A stretch of 64,000 nt of DNA, from NCBI RefSeq assembly GCF_001741865.1, contig NZ_CP017147.1, positions 4,641,001 through 4,705,000 of the forward strand. Reading direction: 5' to 3'. Shown here piece after piece: positions 9,070 through 17,762 of the stretch (its first letter is position 1; every line of letters begins with the position of its first letter). The position numbers and the translations under genes are program-made. The notes beneath the pieces are model-generated. The model saw nothing but the letters and a program-made list of their open reading frames with translations. It ran no database searches and was not told the origin of the DNA. This stretch comes from Bosea vaviloviae (GTDB taxonomy: Bacteria; Pseudomonadota; Alphaproteobacteria; Rhizobiales; Beijerinckiaceae).

Positions 9070-9263
9070 GCGGCGTCGGGCCGCCGGCGCGGCGCGGCTT
9101 CAGCCGCCGTGTCCGATCCGCCAAGTCGCGCAAGCCGCCTAGCACTTTCACGCTCGATCAGCGCCGTCAGCGCCTCGCGCAGCAGCGCGCTGCGCTCACG
9201 CAGGCCCGTATAGGCTTGCGCCTTGGCGAGCAATTCATCGTCCAGCGCCACGGTCGTCCGCAT
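9066..9263 (-). CDS. VapB-type antitoxin
   Basis: A 65-residue protein starting MRTTVALDDELLAKAQAYTG, the ribbon-helix-helix pattern of the VapB group seen before PIN toxins, with a charged proline-rich tail. It should bind DNA at its own promoter and neutralise the downstream VapC. It overlaps the toxin gene by four bases. Confidence 0.85.
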   Translation of the reverse strand: MRTTVALDDELLAKAQAYTGLRERSALLREALTALIERESARRLARLGGSDTAAEAAPRRRPDAA

Positions 9264-9334
9264 CAGATGCTCTCCTTGCAGGCGTCAAGATTAGCATCAA
9301 TCGATGCGCTTTTCCATGCCTGAGCGAAACGGCA

Positions 9335-9360
9335 CCCAAGTCGGAAACATCCGACTTGGG
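9335..9360. repeat. Hairpin and start of an extragenic repeat
   Basis: An 11-bp perfect stem with a 4-nt loop (cccaagtcgga / tccgacttggg). It is followed by gagggttccccgcgcc, a phrase that recurs near 18731 and 60371, so this gap (9264–9518) carries a copy of a dispersed extragenic element. Confidence 0.5.
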
Positions 9361-9518
9361 TTGGCGAGGGTTCCCCGCGCCTGCTGGACTTCGGGCTGCG
9401 CAACCTTCTCCTCTCGCGGAGAAGGCAAGGCACCTTCCCCAACGCAAGCCCGAGATTGAGTCACCTCGGAAAGGTCGATACGGTCCCGCTCCCAAAGATC
9501 CGAACGGGAGAAACGGCG

Positions 9519-10595
9519 ATGGCCTGGGCTCGACTGGCTGGTGTTGCGATGGCCCTGATGGCTTTGTCTGGCGCAGCCCATGCGGATGCGACGATCCCGA
9601 CCAAGGACATCGCGGACGTGAAGGATAACCCCATGCTGAAGCGCTATGAGGGCTCCTTCATCGTCAGCGGCTCGAGTTCGGCCTTCACCGATTTCAAGGT
9701 TCCGCTCGCCAGGCTGGAGCAGACCGACAAGCGCGACGCAATGAACAATATCCTGTTCGTGCCCAAGCAGGAGCAGGAGGTCGAAGGCGCCTTCACCCGC
9801 CTGGTCTATGTCACGCCCGCCAATCGCTCGCCATTGGAGGTGCTGCGCAACTACCAGGACGAGGTCGAGGCGGCCGGCGGCTCGGTGCTGTTTGCCTGCA
9901 AGACCGAGGGCTGCGGCGGCGAGCACACCCGCTCGTCGAGCGGCGGCGGCGGCGAATCCAGCCTGATGATGTATTTCTTCCGCGAGGCGGACATCAAGGA
10001 TGCGAGCTTCTCGAACGGCGCCTGCGCCGTCACTGGCACGATCAGCGACCAGCGCTTCTTTGCGGCCAAATTGCCGCGCCCCGGCGGCGAGGCCTATGTC
10101 ACGGTCCAGACCTATCAGCTCGGCGACAATACCTATTGCACGGCGCTGACCGGCCGCACGGTCGCTGTGGTCCATATCGTCGAGCCAAGATCGCGCGAGA
10201 AGAAGATGACCGAGGTGAAGGCGCAGGAGATGGCGCGCTCCCTGGGCTCGACCGGCAAGATTGCGCTCTACGGCATCCTGTTCGACACCAACAAGACCGA
10301 GATCAAGCCGGAATCGGCCGCGACCCTGCAGGAGATCGCCGCGTTGATGAAGTCGGATGCGAGGCTCGCCGTCATCGTCGTCGGCCACACCGACAATCAG
10401 GGCGGCTACGACTACAATGTCGATCTCTCGCGTCGTCGCGCCGACGCCGTGATCAAGGCGCTCGCCGCAGACTACAAGCTCGACGCCAAGCGCTTCCGCG
10501 CGGCGGGCGTCGGCATGGTCGCTCCCGTCGCCAGCAATGACGCCGAAGAGGGCCGCAGCCAGAACCGCCGCGTCGAGCTGGTGAAGCTGAACTGA
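9519..10595 (+). CDS. OmpA family outer-membrane/periplasmic protein
   Basis: A 358-residue exported protein. ATG at 9519 gives a clean signal peptide (MAWARLAGVAMALMALSGAAHA) and is preceded by GGGAG at good spacing; longer starts lack one. The N-terminal part resembles DUF4892-type domains. The C-terminal third is an OmpA domain: LYGILFDTNKTEIKPES, VVGHTDNQGGYDYNVDLSRRRA and the final NRRVELV, which binds peptidoglycan. It probably anchors the envelope. It stands alone between a hairpin repeat and another repeat. Confidence 0.88.
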   Translation: MAWARLAGVAMALMALSGAAHADATIPTKDIADVKDNPMLKRYEGSFIVSGSSSAFTDFKVPLARLEQTDKRDAMNNILFVPKQEQEVEGAFTRLVYVTPANRSPLEVLRNYQDEVEAAGGSVLFACKTEGCGGEHTRSSSGGGGESSLMMYFFREADIKDASFSNGACAVTGTISDQRFFAAKLPRPGGEAYVTVQTYQLGDNTYCTALTGRTVAVVHIVEPRSREKKMTEVKAQEMARSLGSTGKIALYGILFDTNKTEIKPESAATLQEIAALMKSDARLAVIVVGHTDNQGGYDYNVDLSRRRADAVIKALAADYKLDAKRFRAAGVGMVAPVASNDAEEGRSQNRRVELVKLN

Positions 10596-10660
10596 GGTCC
10601 GGAGCGTTTTCGAGCGAAGTGGATACCGGTTCGCGTGAAGAAACCGCGTTGCTACAATGA

Positions 10661-10704
10661 GCTACAGCAATGTCCGATCGAGTTGGATCGGACATTGCTG
10701 TAGC
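10661..10704. repeat. Perfect 19-bp stem palindrome (gctacagca family)
   Basis: Two 19-nt arms, exact reverse complements, flank a 6-nt loop (gagttg). The ends gctacagca/tgctgtagc are shared with the palindrome at 17577–17621. Just upstream (about 10600–10650) is the dispersed motif gcgttttcgagcgaagtgga. It follows the OmpA gene and could end its transcript, though no T-tract follows. Confidence 0.65.
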
Positions 10705-10799
10705 CTTGCGCCGCAAGGCAGCCCCTCGCGCAGAGCATGGAACGACGCCTGCACACCACGCGTTCCAGCGTGGGGCGTGGTTTCGCGGAGGTTCATGCC

Positions 10800-11102
10800 A
10801 TGGTCATCGCCGGTCTCGTCGCAATCTCACTGTCCTCCGGCATGGTGCTGCCGGTCGCCGACAGGCCGCCCCGCTTCAGCATCGAACAGGCCTGCCGCCA
10901 TGCCGGAGAGCCCGTCACCGGCGTCGGCCGCCCCAACCAGGCTTGCCGCGACGACGAGAGCAAGGCGGCAGTCGATTTGCAGCAGCAATGGGCGAAATAT
11001 CCGCCGGTGCAGCGCGCCACCTGCGTCGAGGGCGCGGGGCTGGGCGGCCCGCCGAGCTATGTCCAGGTGCTGACCTGCCTGGAGATGGCCGCGCATAAGT
11101 GA
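10800..11102 (+). CDS. Small exported hypothetical protein
   Basis: A 100-residue protein I cannot place in a named family. ATG at 10800 has GGAGG eight bases upstream and opens a hydrophobic segment (MVIAGLVAISLSSGMVLPVA) that looks like a signal peptide or single membrane anchor. The rest carries three Cys (in QACRHAG, QACRDDES, ATCVEGAG) plus one near the end, suggesting disulfides in the periplasm. It stands alone and faces the ceramidase-like gene tail to tail. Confidence 0.6.
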   Translation: MVIAGLVAISLSSGMVLPVADRPPRFSIEQACRHAGEPVTGVGRPNQACRDDESKAAVDLQQQWAKYPPVQRATCVEGAGLGGPPSYVQVLTCLEMAAHK

Positions 11103-11115
11103 GTTCGGCCGCCCG

Positions 11116-11775
11116 TCACGGGGTTGCCCGTCCCTGGTGCAGGATCGCCGCCCTCAGCAGCAGATAGAGCACGCTGGCATTGAGCAGATGCCAGAGCCAG
11201 TGCGTGCCCATGCTCCAGCCGCCGCAGAGTGCTCCGTCCAGTGTGCGAAAGGCCAGCGATAGGGCAAACACCAACCCCGCCAAGCCGACCAATCGCGCCG
11301 TATCCCGGCCGCCCGGCCGGCGCAGCAAGGCGCCGGCAACGCCAATGAGCCCCAGCAGGAAGGCAGCATAGCCGGCCGAGCCACGCGCCGGCTGCGGCAG
11401 CAACCAGCCGATCCCGCTGGCGAGCAGCAGCGCGAAGCCGAAGAAGGCGAGCGTCCCCAGCACTGCAGCCTGCCAGGGCAAGCCGAAGAAGCGCATCAGC
11501 GCCAGGCCGAAATAGGAGAAGGCGAAGAGCTGGATCGGCACGACATCGGCAGCCAGCGTCCAGCCCTGCGGCATGGTGTGGTAGAGGAAGGAGCCGATGC
11601 CGATCGCAAAGACCAGCGCGATGAGCGCCAGCGTTGGCCGGTCCAGCCCGCTGCTGCGCCGCCAGAGCTGAAAGGCCGCGACAGCCGCCAGCAGGAAGGC
11701 TCCGTTCGTCAGAGCATTCCAGGGCTCGGCCCAGAACGCGCCGCTCAACCGCTCGCAATAGCCGTAGCTCAGCAC
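11116..11775 (-). CDS. Ceramidase-domain integral membrane protein (CREST superfamily)
   Basis: A 219-residue protein with about seven hydrophobic segments. The family pattern is present: YCERL…FWAEPWNALTN at the N-terminus, SFLYHTMPQGWTLAAD in the middle and GTHWLWHLLNA near the end, supplying the His/Asp metal ligands of CREST hydrolases. Relatives are annotated as alkaline ceramidases; bacterial substrates are mostly undefined lipids. It is a single gene. Confidence 0.82.
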   Translation of the reverse strand: MLSYGYCERLSGAFWAEPWNALTNGAFLLAAVAAFQLWRRSSGLDRPTLALIALVFAIGIGSFLYHTMPQGWTLAADVVPIQLFAFSYFGLALMRFFGLPWQAAVLGTLAFFGFALLLASGIGWLLPQPARGSAGYAAFLLGLIGVAGALLRRPGGRDTARLVGLAGLVFALSLAFRTLDGALCGGWSMGTHWLWHLLNASVLYLLLRAAILHQGRATP

Positions 11776-11998
11776 CGTTCGATTCCCCTGAAGGTCCTCT
11801 TGCCTCCCGAACGCCCCTCTTGCCAGTGCTCCACGACATTGGTGTTGCGCGCCCCGCGATGGGCTGGCAGCAAGCCTCTCCCGTGGCCGCCTTGCACGGG
11901 TCCGATCACGCCGGATTTGGCGAGCATCATGAGGAAACCTTAAACCAAAGCCGACAAATCCACTGCACGCCCAAACGGAGTTTTAGATAGTCGGCGGC

Positions 11999-13297
11999 AT
12001 GGTCGCGCCCATGCACGCCCCGGGACCGGTCATCGACGCCGCCGCAACAGCTGCGCCGACACCGGCGCAGGCTGGCCTCTATGCCGAGCAGCGGAGGAAG
12101 GGTTTTGGGCGCCTGCGCTTCTCACCCTCCTTGGAGCGCGAATACCGCCAGCATATGCGCCAGGATCAGCGCATCAGCGCGCTGATCTGCTCGGCGACCG
12201 CGCTCGCGATCTGGCTCGCCTTCATGGCGCTCGATCTCTGGCGGCTCGACCTGCACCGCGAGCTCGCCGAGCGGCATTACGATGTCTGGATCACAGTCAC
12301 CCTGCGCCTGGTCGTGCTGACGATCCTGCTGCTGCTGATCCAGCGTCTGGCGAGCCGGGGCCGCAATGAGGGCAAGCCTCCATCGCCCAGTTATCCCTGG
12401 CTGTCGTTCCTGGCTCTGGTCCTGATCGGCACATCCAGTGCCATCAGCGCCAATGTCATGAAGCTGCGGGACCTCGCCCATGCCGACATGGCGCAGTTCG
12501 TCATCATCATCGCGGTCTTCCTGCCGGTTGGGATGACCTTCCGCCAAAGCCTCGGCGCTGCGACGCTGATCGCCGTGGCGACCGCCCTGCTCGGCGGCGT
12601 GATGCTCGATCCCAGCCATATGCGCGAACATATCCGGCTCTCGACCCTGGTGTTCTTCGCCGTTTTCGTCGGCGCCGTCGGGGCCTATCTGCGCGAATAT
12701 GCTCAGCGCGACCAGTTCCTGCTGCGCCGCCTGCTGCATCACTACGCCATGTTCGACGCGCTGACCGGCATCGGCAATCGCCGCTTCTTCGAGCAGCACG
12801 CCGCGACCGCCCTGCTGCAGGCGCAGCGCGAGGGCGCGGGCGTGGTGCTCGCCATCCTCGATGTCGATCACTTCAAGAAGTTCAACGACCGCTACGGCCA
12901 TCAGACCGGAGATCTTGCGCTCAGCCTGGTCGCGCGCAGCCTCAGGACCGGCCTGCGCCGGCCGATGGACCTCGCCGCCCGGCTCGGCGGAGAGGAATTC
13001 GGCCTGCTGCTCTACGGAACCGGGCCGGAGCAGGCCCAGGTCCTGCTCGACAGCATCGTCGCCGCCATCGTCGAGCTTGCCATTCCCCATGATTCCTCGG
13101 CGACGGCGCCGCATCTCACCGTCAGCATCGGCGCGGCCTGTTTCGACGGGCACGAGACGCTGCAAAGCCTCTACCGGCGCGCCGACGCGGTTTTGTACGA
13201 GAGCAAGACCGGCGGCCGGAACCGGGCGGGGTTGGATTGGCCAAGATCAGTGGTTGCCCTGGCCAGCCGCAGACCGCAAACTCGGCGCCGCAATTGA
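11999..13297 (+). CDS. Membrane-bound diguanylate cyclase (GGDEF)
   Basis: A 432-residue protein with a cytosolic N-terminus, six hydrophobic segments between about residues 60 and 230, and a C-terminal GGDEF domain. The active site GGEEF is at residues 330–334, with the DxD-type segment ILDVDHFKKFND before it. An inhibitory I-site RPMD (321–324) sits exactly five residues upstream, so product inhibition is expected. It makes cyclic di-GMP. An ATG four codons in (12011) is an alternative start. No EAL domain is present. Confidence 0.92.
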   Translation: MVAPMHAPGPVIDAAATAAPTPAQAGLYAEQRRKGFGRLRFSPSLEREYRQHMRQDQRISALICSATALAIWLAFMALDLWRLDLHRELAERHYDVWITVTLRLVVLTILLLLIQRLASRGRNEGKPPSPSYPWLSFLALVLIGTSSAISANVMKLRDLAHADMAQFVIIIAVFLPVGMTFRQSLGAATLIAVATALLGGVMLDPSHMREHIRLSTLVFFAVFVGAVGAYLREYAQRDQFLLRRLLHHYAMFDALTGIGNRRFFEQHAATALLQAQREGAGVVLAILDVDHFKKFNDRYGHQTGDLALSLVARSLRTGLRRPMDLAARLGGEEFGLLLYGTGPEQAQVLLDSIVAAIVELAIPHDSSATAPHLTVSIGAACFDGHETLQSLYRRADAVLYESKTGGRNRAGLDWPRSVVALASRRPQTRRRN

Positions 13298-13313
13298 ATC
13301 AAGGGATCGGGCA

Positions 13314-13595
13314 ATGCCGCGCCAGACGCTGACGATGCTGGGCCTGCTGGGCTTTGGCCTCATGGCCGCCTCCACGGCTCCCGCCCGCGCCGAGACCTGC
13401 GACGACCTCTGGTATGCCCGCAACGAGATCTACAAGGCGCAGGGCTATTGCTTCCGCACCGCGCGCGGCATCAGCGCCTTCGGCAATGCCGGCTGCCAAT
13501 ACGACGCCGTCGAGGATGTGCCGCTCTCCAACAGCCAGCGCCGCACCATCGCCGATATCGCCCGCGAAGAGCGGGCCCGGCGCTGCCCGCGTTGA
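13314..13595 (+). CDS. Small exported YARHG-domain protein
   Basis: A 93-residue protein with a signal peptide (MPRQTLTMLGLLGFGLMAAS…APARA) and then CDDLWYARNEIYKAQGYCFRTARG, the YARHG pattern, with three more Cys. The domain is extracellular or periplasmic and without an assigned activity. AAGGGA precedes the ATG. It lies 16 bp behind the diguanylate cyclase and may be cotranscribed. Confidence 0.75.
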   Translation: MPRQTLTMLGLLGFGLMAASTAPARAETCDDLWYARNEIYKAQGYCFRTARGISAFGNAGCQYDAVEDVPLSNSQRRTIADIAREERARRCPR

Positions 13596-13709
13596 GCGAT
13601 CCATGAACGACCTTTGCTGTGGAAGGCGTGCTGCGGCGCAGCGAGCCTGGCGCTGCGCTGTGCTAAAGGCACCGGTCCGACAGGCACATCAAGGCGACGC
13701 AACCACGGC

Positions 13710-15221
13710 ATGACGACGGCCATCGACATGGGGACCGCCCGGAGCGGCGAGCCCGCCTTGCTCGATCTCGCCGAATTGCTGGCGACGCGTCTGCTTGTCC
13801 AGGGCAATTCCGGTTCGGGCAAATCGCATCTGCTGCGCCGTCTCCTCGAGCAGAGCGCGCCGCTCGTGCAGCAGGCGGTGATCGACCCCGAGGGCGATTT
13901 CGTCTCGCTCGCCGATCAGTTCGGTCATGTCGTGGTCGATGCGCAATGTGGCGAGGCCGAGCTCCAGCGCGTCGCGCTCAGGGTCCGGCAGCATCGCGTC
14001 TCGGTGGTGCTGAACCTGGAGAATCTCGAGGCCGACGAGCAGTTGCGCGCGGTCGCCGCCTTCCTCGGTGGCCTGTTCGACGTCGACCGCAGCCTCTGGT
14101 TCCCGATGCTGATCGTCGTCGACGAGGCGCAGCTCTTCGCACCGGTGATGGCGGGCGAGGCCTCCGACGAAGCGCGCCGGCTCTCGCTCGGCGCCATGAC
14201 CAACCTGATGTGCCGGGGCCGCAAGCGCGGGTTGGCCGGCGTCATCGCCACCCAGCGCCTCGCAAAACTCGCCAAGAACGTCGCAGCGGAAGCCTCGAAT
14301 TTCCTGATGGGCCGCACCTTCCTCGACATCGACATGGCCCGCGCCGCCGACCTCCTCGGCATGGACCGCAAGCAGGCCGAAATGTTCCGCGATCTCGAAC
14401 GCGGCCAGTTCGTCGCGCTCGGCCCCGCATTGTCGAAGCGCCCGCTGCCGCTGCGGATCGGACCGGCGACCTCGCTCGATCGCGGCGGCGCGCCCGGGCT
14501 GATGCCATTGCCGGAACAGGCGCCCGAGGAAGCGGGAAAGCTGATCTTCACCGCCGGCGCCGACGAAATGCCGGTGACGAACTGGCCACCGCGCCCGGCG
14601 CCGCGGCCGCGCCCGCCCGCCACCGACGTGCTGCGCCAGATCGAGACCTATAGGCCCTCGCCCGCACCTGAGCCCGAACCGGACATTCCGATGGAGCCGG
14701 AAGAGCGCGAGGCGATCATGGCCGAGATCCTGCGTGAATTGATGGTCGATCCCGAAACACGCACGCGCCAGATCGCGGTGCTCTACCAGGATTTCACCGT
14801 GCGCTGCCGCATGCGTCGGCTCGGCCGCCAGAGCCTGAGCCTCGACGAGTTCCGCCGCCGGCTCGCCGTGGCGCGCGCCGGCGCGAGCGAGGAGGTCACC
14901 GCCTCGGAGCCCTGGCGAGCCGCGATCGAGGCTTCCGCCGCGCTGCCCGACGATCTCCAGAGCCTGTTCCTGTTCATCGCCCGGGCCGGCATCGAGCGCA
15001 CGCCCTGCCCCACCGATGCCGAGCTTGCCGCCGTCTATGGCAGCCATTCGCCGAGCCGGGCGCGCCGCCTGATCGGCTATATCGAGGAGCGTGGGCTCCT
15101 CGTCTGCCATGTCGATTTTCGCGGCCAGCGTACGCTGGCCCTGCCGACGCTCGGGCTGGAAACCGCGCCTGGCCTCGCCCAACCGAGGGCAGCCGGGCTG
15201 CCGCGCACAGTGCGGAGCTAG
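13710..15221 (+). CDS. HerA-like/DUF87 ATP-binding protein
   Basis: A 503-residue ATPase of the HerA/VirB4-like clan. Walker A is GNSGSGKS at residues 32–39, Walker B is MLIVVDEAQLF, and CRGRKRGLAGVIATQRLAKL resembles the sensor/arginine-finger region of this clan. A proline-rich linker is followed by a C-terminal segment that looks like winged helices. HerA proteins are DNA translocases, but no NurA nuclease partner is nearby and the N-terminal HAS barrel is reduced. Role unknown; DNA handling is a guess. The stop codon lies inside the left inverted repeat of the next element. Confidence 0.78.
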   Translation: MTTAIDMGTARSGEPALLDLAELLATRLLVQGNSGSGKSHLLRRLLEQSAPLVQQAVIDPEGDFVSLADQFGHVVVDAQCGEAELQRVALRVRQHRVSVVLNLENLEADEQLRAVAAFLGGLFDVDRSLWFPMLIVVDEAQLFAPVMAGEASDEARRLSLGAMTNLMCRGRKRGLAGVIATQRLAKLAKNVAAEASNFLMGRTFLDIDMARAADLLGMDRKQAEMFRDLERGQFVALGPALSKRPLPLRIGPATSLDRGGAPGLMPLPEQAPEEAGKLIFTAGADEMPVTNWPPRPAPRPRPPATDVLRQIETYRPSPAPEPEPDIPMEPEEREAIMAEILRELMVDPETRTRQIAVLYQDFTVRCRMRRLGRQSLSLDEFRRRLAVARAGASEEVTASEPWRAAIEASAALPDDLQSLFLFIARAGIERTPCPTDAELAAVYGSHSPSRARRLIGYIEERGLLVCHVDFRGQRTLALPTLGLETAPGLAQPRAAGLPRTVRS

Positions 15222-15852
15222 CAGGCTGTTTAAAAGTAGCAACAACCAACTTAGCATGGGTCAGCCCGCGGAAATTTCTTTCAAGCGCAGGTAATCCAAA
15301 GTCGATTGGGCTTCCACTTTCGCCGCTACGGCTTACAATCTGGTCCACCCGCCAAGAGTTTGGCTGAATTTGCACCGGAATTTATTTAATGGAACAGAAA
15401 ATCAAAGCTCTTGCGGCCGAAGATGCGTCAGGCGTTGAAAAGCAGAGGAACTGGGTGCGCGATCACTACGACTCAGAATCTCTCCATCTCTATGAGACAT
15501 TAGAGGGAAAACTTGGTCTTATCGATACAATCCTGAAGGAGAAATGGATCGAGCCGAACGAGACTTGGAAACTACAAAGCCTAGGCATCACCTTTGGAGA
15601 TGCTTTGGCTCAGAAAATGGGCCTCGATTGGGTAGCAGTCGAAGATGAGTATGGTTGCGACCCCGCGCTGCATGATAGAGGCACAACTATTGTGATGTTC
15701 CCGCTGACCACAATCTCGAAAAGAGTTGAACGCGGCGAGGTTGTCGACGTCCACGAGCTTTTCGAAAACGCGTGCCAGACGATAGGCCGTCTCAGAGCTG
15801 AACTCCCGAAGCCCAATCTCACCCACTGAAGACATTTTCAACAACCTGCTAG
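15218..15852. mobile_element. 635-bp cassette bounded by inverted repeats, carrying a DUF3806 gene
   Basis: Left end ctagcaggctgtttaaa (15218–15234) and right end 15836–15852, read in reverse complement as ctagcaggttgttgaaa, match at 15 of 17 positions. The ends resemble transposon termini, but there is no transposase inside. The enclosed gene is visibly richer in A+T than its neighbours. A non-autonomous or decayed transposon with cargo is the simplest reading. Confidence 0.5.
15389..15829 (+). CDS. DUF3806 domain protein
   Basis: A 146-residue protein with the DUF3806 pattern: LQSLGITFGDALAQKMGLDWVAVEDEYG followed by MFPLTTISKRVERGEVVDVHELF. The family has no known biochemical function to my knowledge. 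Base composition is clearly lower in GC than the genes on either side, and the gene is enclosed by inverted repeats, so recent acquisition is likely. Confidence 0.78.
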   Translation: MEQKIKALAAEDASGVEKQRNWVRDHYDSESLHLYETLEGKLGLIDTILKEKWIEPNETWKLQSLGITFGDALAQKMGLDWVAVEDEYGCDPALHDRGTTIVMFPLTTISKRVERGEVVDVHELFENACQTIGRLRAELPKPNLTH

Positions 15853-16156
15853 AGCACACCGTTTACGCTGCGAACCTCGTTATATTCGGAACCACCTCGT
15901 TATCCTGGGCGACCACCGGGTCCGGCTTTCAGCCGGCCCGATGGCAGGCTCCGGTCGTCCCAGGATCCATCGCAGGGAACCGCGCTCTACGATCGATCCC
16001 GGAGCTGTGCCGCGGAGCCTGTCCTTGGGCTGGCCCAAGGCCGGACCCGAGGGCGGCTTGTCCGGGATGACGCGGTGTTTCCGTGCCAAGACAATCGACT
16101 ACAGAGACATCTGAGGAGCGGGCCCGAGACACCGGGCTTTCCAAGCCCTTCAGCTC
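15853..16156. other. Intergenic repeat region, no gene
   Basis: About 300 bp with extragenic repeat sequence: ggtccggctttcagccggcccg and a related ttgggctggcccaaggccgg hairpin. Similar phrases occur at 60120–60200 and 60470–60560. No coding sequence is supported. Confidence 0.5.
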
Positions 16157-16723
16157 TCAATGCGCCTTGCCGACCGGGGGCATCGTCATCCTGTCGACCC
16201 AGGCGATGCCGATCGCCGACAGGATGAAGACGGTGTGGATCGCCGTCTGCAGGATGACGCCGGTCGCGGTATAGCTCGTCGCGGTCGCGCTGCCGATATT
16301 GCCGGCTTCGATGAAGGTGCGCAGCAGATGGATCGACGAGATGCCGATGATCGCCATGGCGAGCTTGATCTTGAGCACGCTGGCATTGACGTGGCTCAGC
16401 CATTCCGGCTGATCGGGATGGTCTTGCAGGCCCAGACGCGAGACGAAGGTCTCGTAGCCGCCGACGATGACCATGATCAGCAGGTTCGAGATCATCACCA
16501 CGTCGATCAGGCCCAGCACCACCAGCATGATCTGCTGCTCGCCGAACTCGGTCGCATGGGTGACGAGGTGCCAGAGCTCCTTCAGGAACAGGAAGACGTA
16601 GACGCACTGCGCCACGATCAAACCGAGATAGAGCGGCAGCTGCAGCCAGCGCGAACTGAAGATGATCGTTGGCAAGAGCTTCACGGCCACAGGGACGCGC
16701 GGGGGTTCGCCAGAATGCGACAT
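16157..16723 (-). CDS. YqhA/UPF0114 family membrane protein (TIGR00645)
   Basis: A 188-residue inner-membrane protein with about four hydrophobic segments and the family signatures LVVLGLIDVVMISNLLIMVIVGGYE and HVNASVLKIKLAMAIIGISSIHLL. The ATG at 16723 gives the usual length; upstream extension is not conserved-looking. Function is not established. Confidence 0.87.
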   Translation of the reverse strand: MSHSGEPPRVPVAVKLLPTIIFSSRWLQLPLYLGLIVAQCVYVFLFLKELWHLVTHATEFGEQQIMLVVLGLIDVVMISNLLIMVIVGGYETFVSRLGLQDHPDQPEWLSHVNASVLKIKLAMAIIGISSIHLLRTFIEAGNIGSATATSYTATGVILQTAIHTVFILSAIGIAWVDRMTMPPVGKAH

Positions 16724-16976
16724 GAAGGAGTTTCCAGGCTTTCTCGAACGGATGTTGCAATGCAGAAGGTTGCCGCCGCTAGATGGTACAAGAGCATCGG
16801 TCGTGCAAGCCGCGCTCGCCGGGGGACGGCAAAAGTTCCCGCAAGCAGCCCGATGGATGAAATTTGGACATCCTTGCGATCGGTGCTTCCATGACGACAC
16901 GGCAATGACTAAGTTTAGCGACAATCGGGGGAACAAATGACGTTCCTCTCGCGTTGGAGAGGAAAGGAGTTTTCTC

Positions 16977-17432
16977 ATGATCAAGACCTTGACCATCGCG
17001 GCCGCGCTCGTTGGAGGCGCCCTCATCGCCGCCCCGGCCTCCGCCGCCCCGCTCAGCGCAACGGCAGGCTCGGCCCTGGCGCTTGCCGATAGCGGCAAGG
17101 GTCTCGTCGAGACCGTGCAGTATCGCCGCTATGGCGGTTACCGCGGCGGATATCGTGGCGGGCGCTATGGCTATCGCGGTGGACGTGGCGGGGCCATCGG
17201 CGCCGGCATCGCGGCGGGCGCCATCGGCGCGCTGGCCGCCGGCGCCCTGCTCGCACCCGGTCCGGTCTATGCCGAGCCGGCTCCGATTTATGGCGGCCCG
17301 GTCTATGCAGCACCGGTCTATGGCGCTGCGGGTCCCGACGCGATCGCCTATTGCTCGCGCCGTTTCCGCAGCTACGACCCAGAGACCGGCACCTATATTG
17401 GCTCGGGCGGCGTCGTCCGCTCCTGCCCCTGA
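16977..17432 (+). CDS. Exported Gly/Tyr-rich protein, BA14K-like
   Basis: A 151-residue protein with a signal peptide (MIKTLTIAAALVGGALIAAPASA), a Gly-Tyr-Arg repeat region (RYGGYRGGYRGGRYGYRGG), a hydrophobic Gly/Ala stretch and the C-terminal motif AIAYCSRRFRSYDPETGTY…CP typical of BA14K proteins, which are reported as immunoreactive, lectin-like surface proteins in Brucella. AAAGGAG is a strong ribosome site. A clear terminator follows at 17473. Confidence 0.8.
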   Translation: MIKTLTIAAALVGGALIAAPASAAPLSATAGSALALADSGKGLVETVQYRRYGGYRGGYRGGRYGYRGGRGGAIGAGIAAGAIGALAAGALLAPGPVYAEPAPIYGGPVYAAPVYGAAGPDAIAYCSRRFRSYDPETGTYIGSGGVVRSCP

Positions 17433-17472
17433 TAGCGCTTGCCCCTGACATCGCCTGACGGGCGAATACGAC

Positions 17473-17503
17473 AACCTCCGCGCAGCAATACGCGGAGGTT
17501 TTT
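17473..17503 (+). terminator. Intrinsic terminator of the BA14K-like gene
   Basis: A perfect 10-bp stem (aacctccgcg / cgcggaggtt) with an 8-nt loop followed by ttttt, 40 bp after the stop codon. Confidence 0.88.
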
Positions 17504-17576
17504 CATGTCTGGAGCTAGAGCATCGGCCCGAAAAGTGGAGTCCGGTTTTCGGGAGAAGCCGATGCAAAATCAAAAA

Positions 17577-17621
17577 GCTACAGCATCGGACCGAATACGA
17601 TATTCGGTCCGATGCTGTAGC
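17577..17621. repeat. Perfect 21-bp stem palindrome (gctacagca family)
   Basis: Two exact 21-nt arms around the 3-nt loop cga. Its termini gctacagca/tgctgtagc match the palindrome at 10661–10704, while the inner bases differ. Just upstream is the dispersed motif gcccgaaaagtggagtccgg. Confidence 0.65.
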
Positions 17622-17642
17622 CAGGCCATTTGCGCCGTCAGA

Positions 17643-17710
17643 CTGAACGGGCTTGCCAGTTGAACAGACTTGCCCCTTGAACAGACTTGCCCGTTGAACA
17701 GACTTGCCAG
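17643..17710. repeat. Four tandem 17-nt repeats before xthA
   Basis: Four copies of a 17-nt unit, consensus ttgaacagacttgccNg, with the first copy diverged. The unit matches the tandem repeat upstream of dps (28166–28246) at 13 of 17 positions. Confidence 0.75.
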
Positions 17711-17762
17711 CGCGGCGTGCCTGCCGCTTATCCTCACGTTCTTCTGAGTCGGAGTTTGGTTC

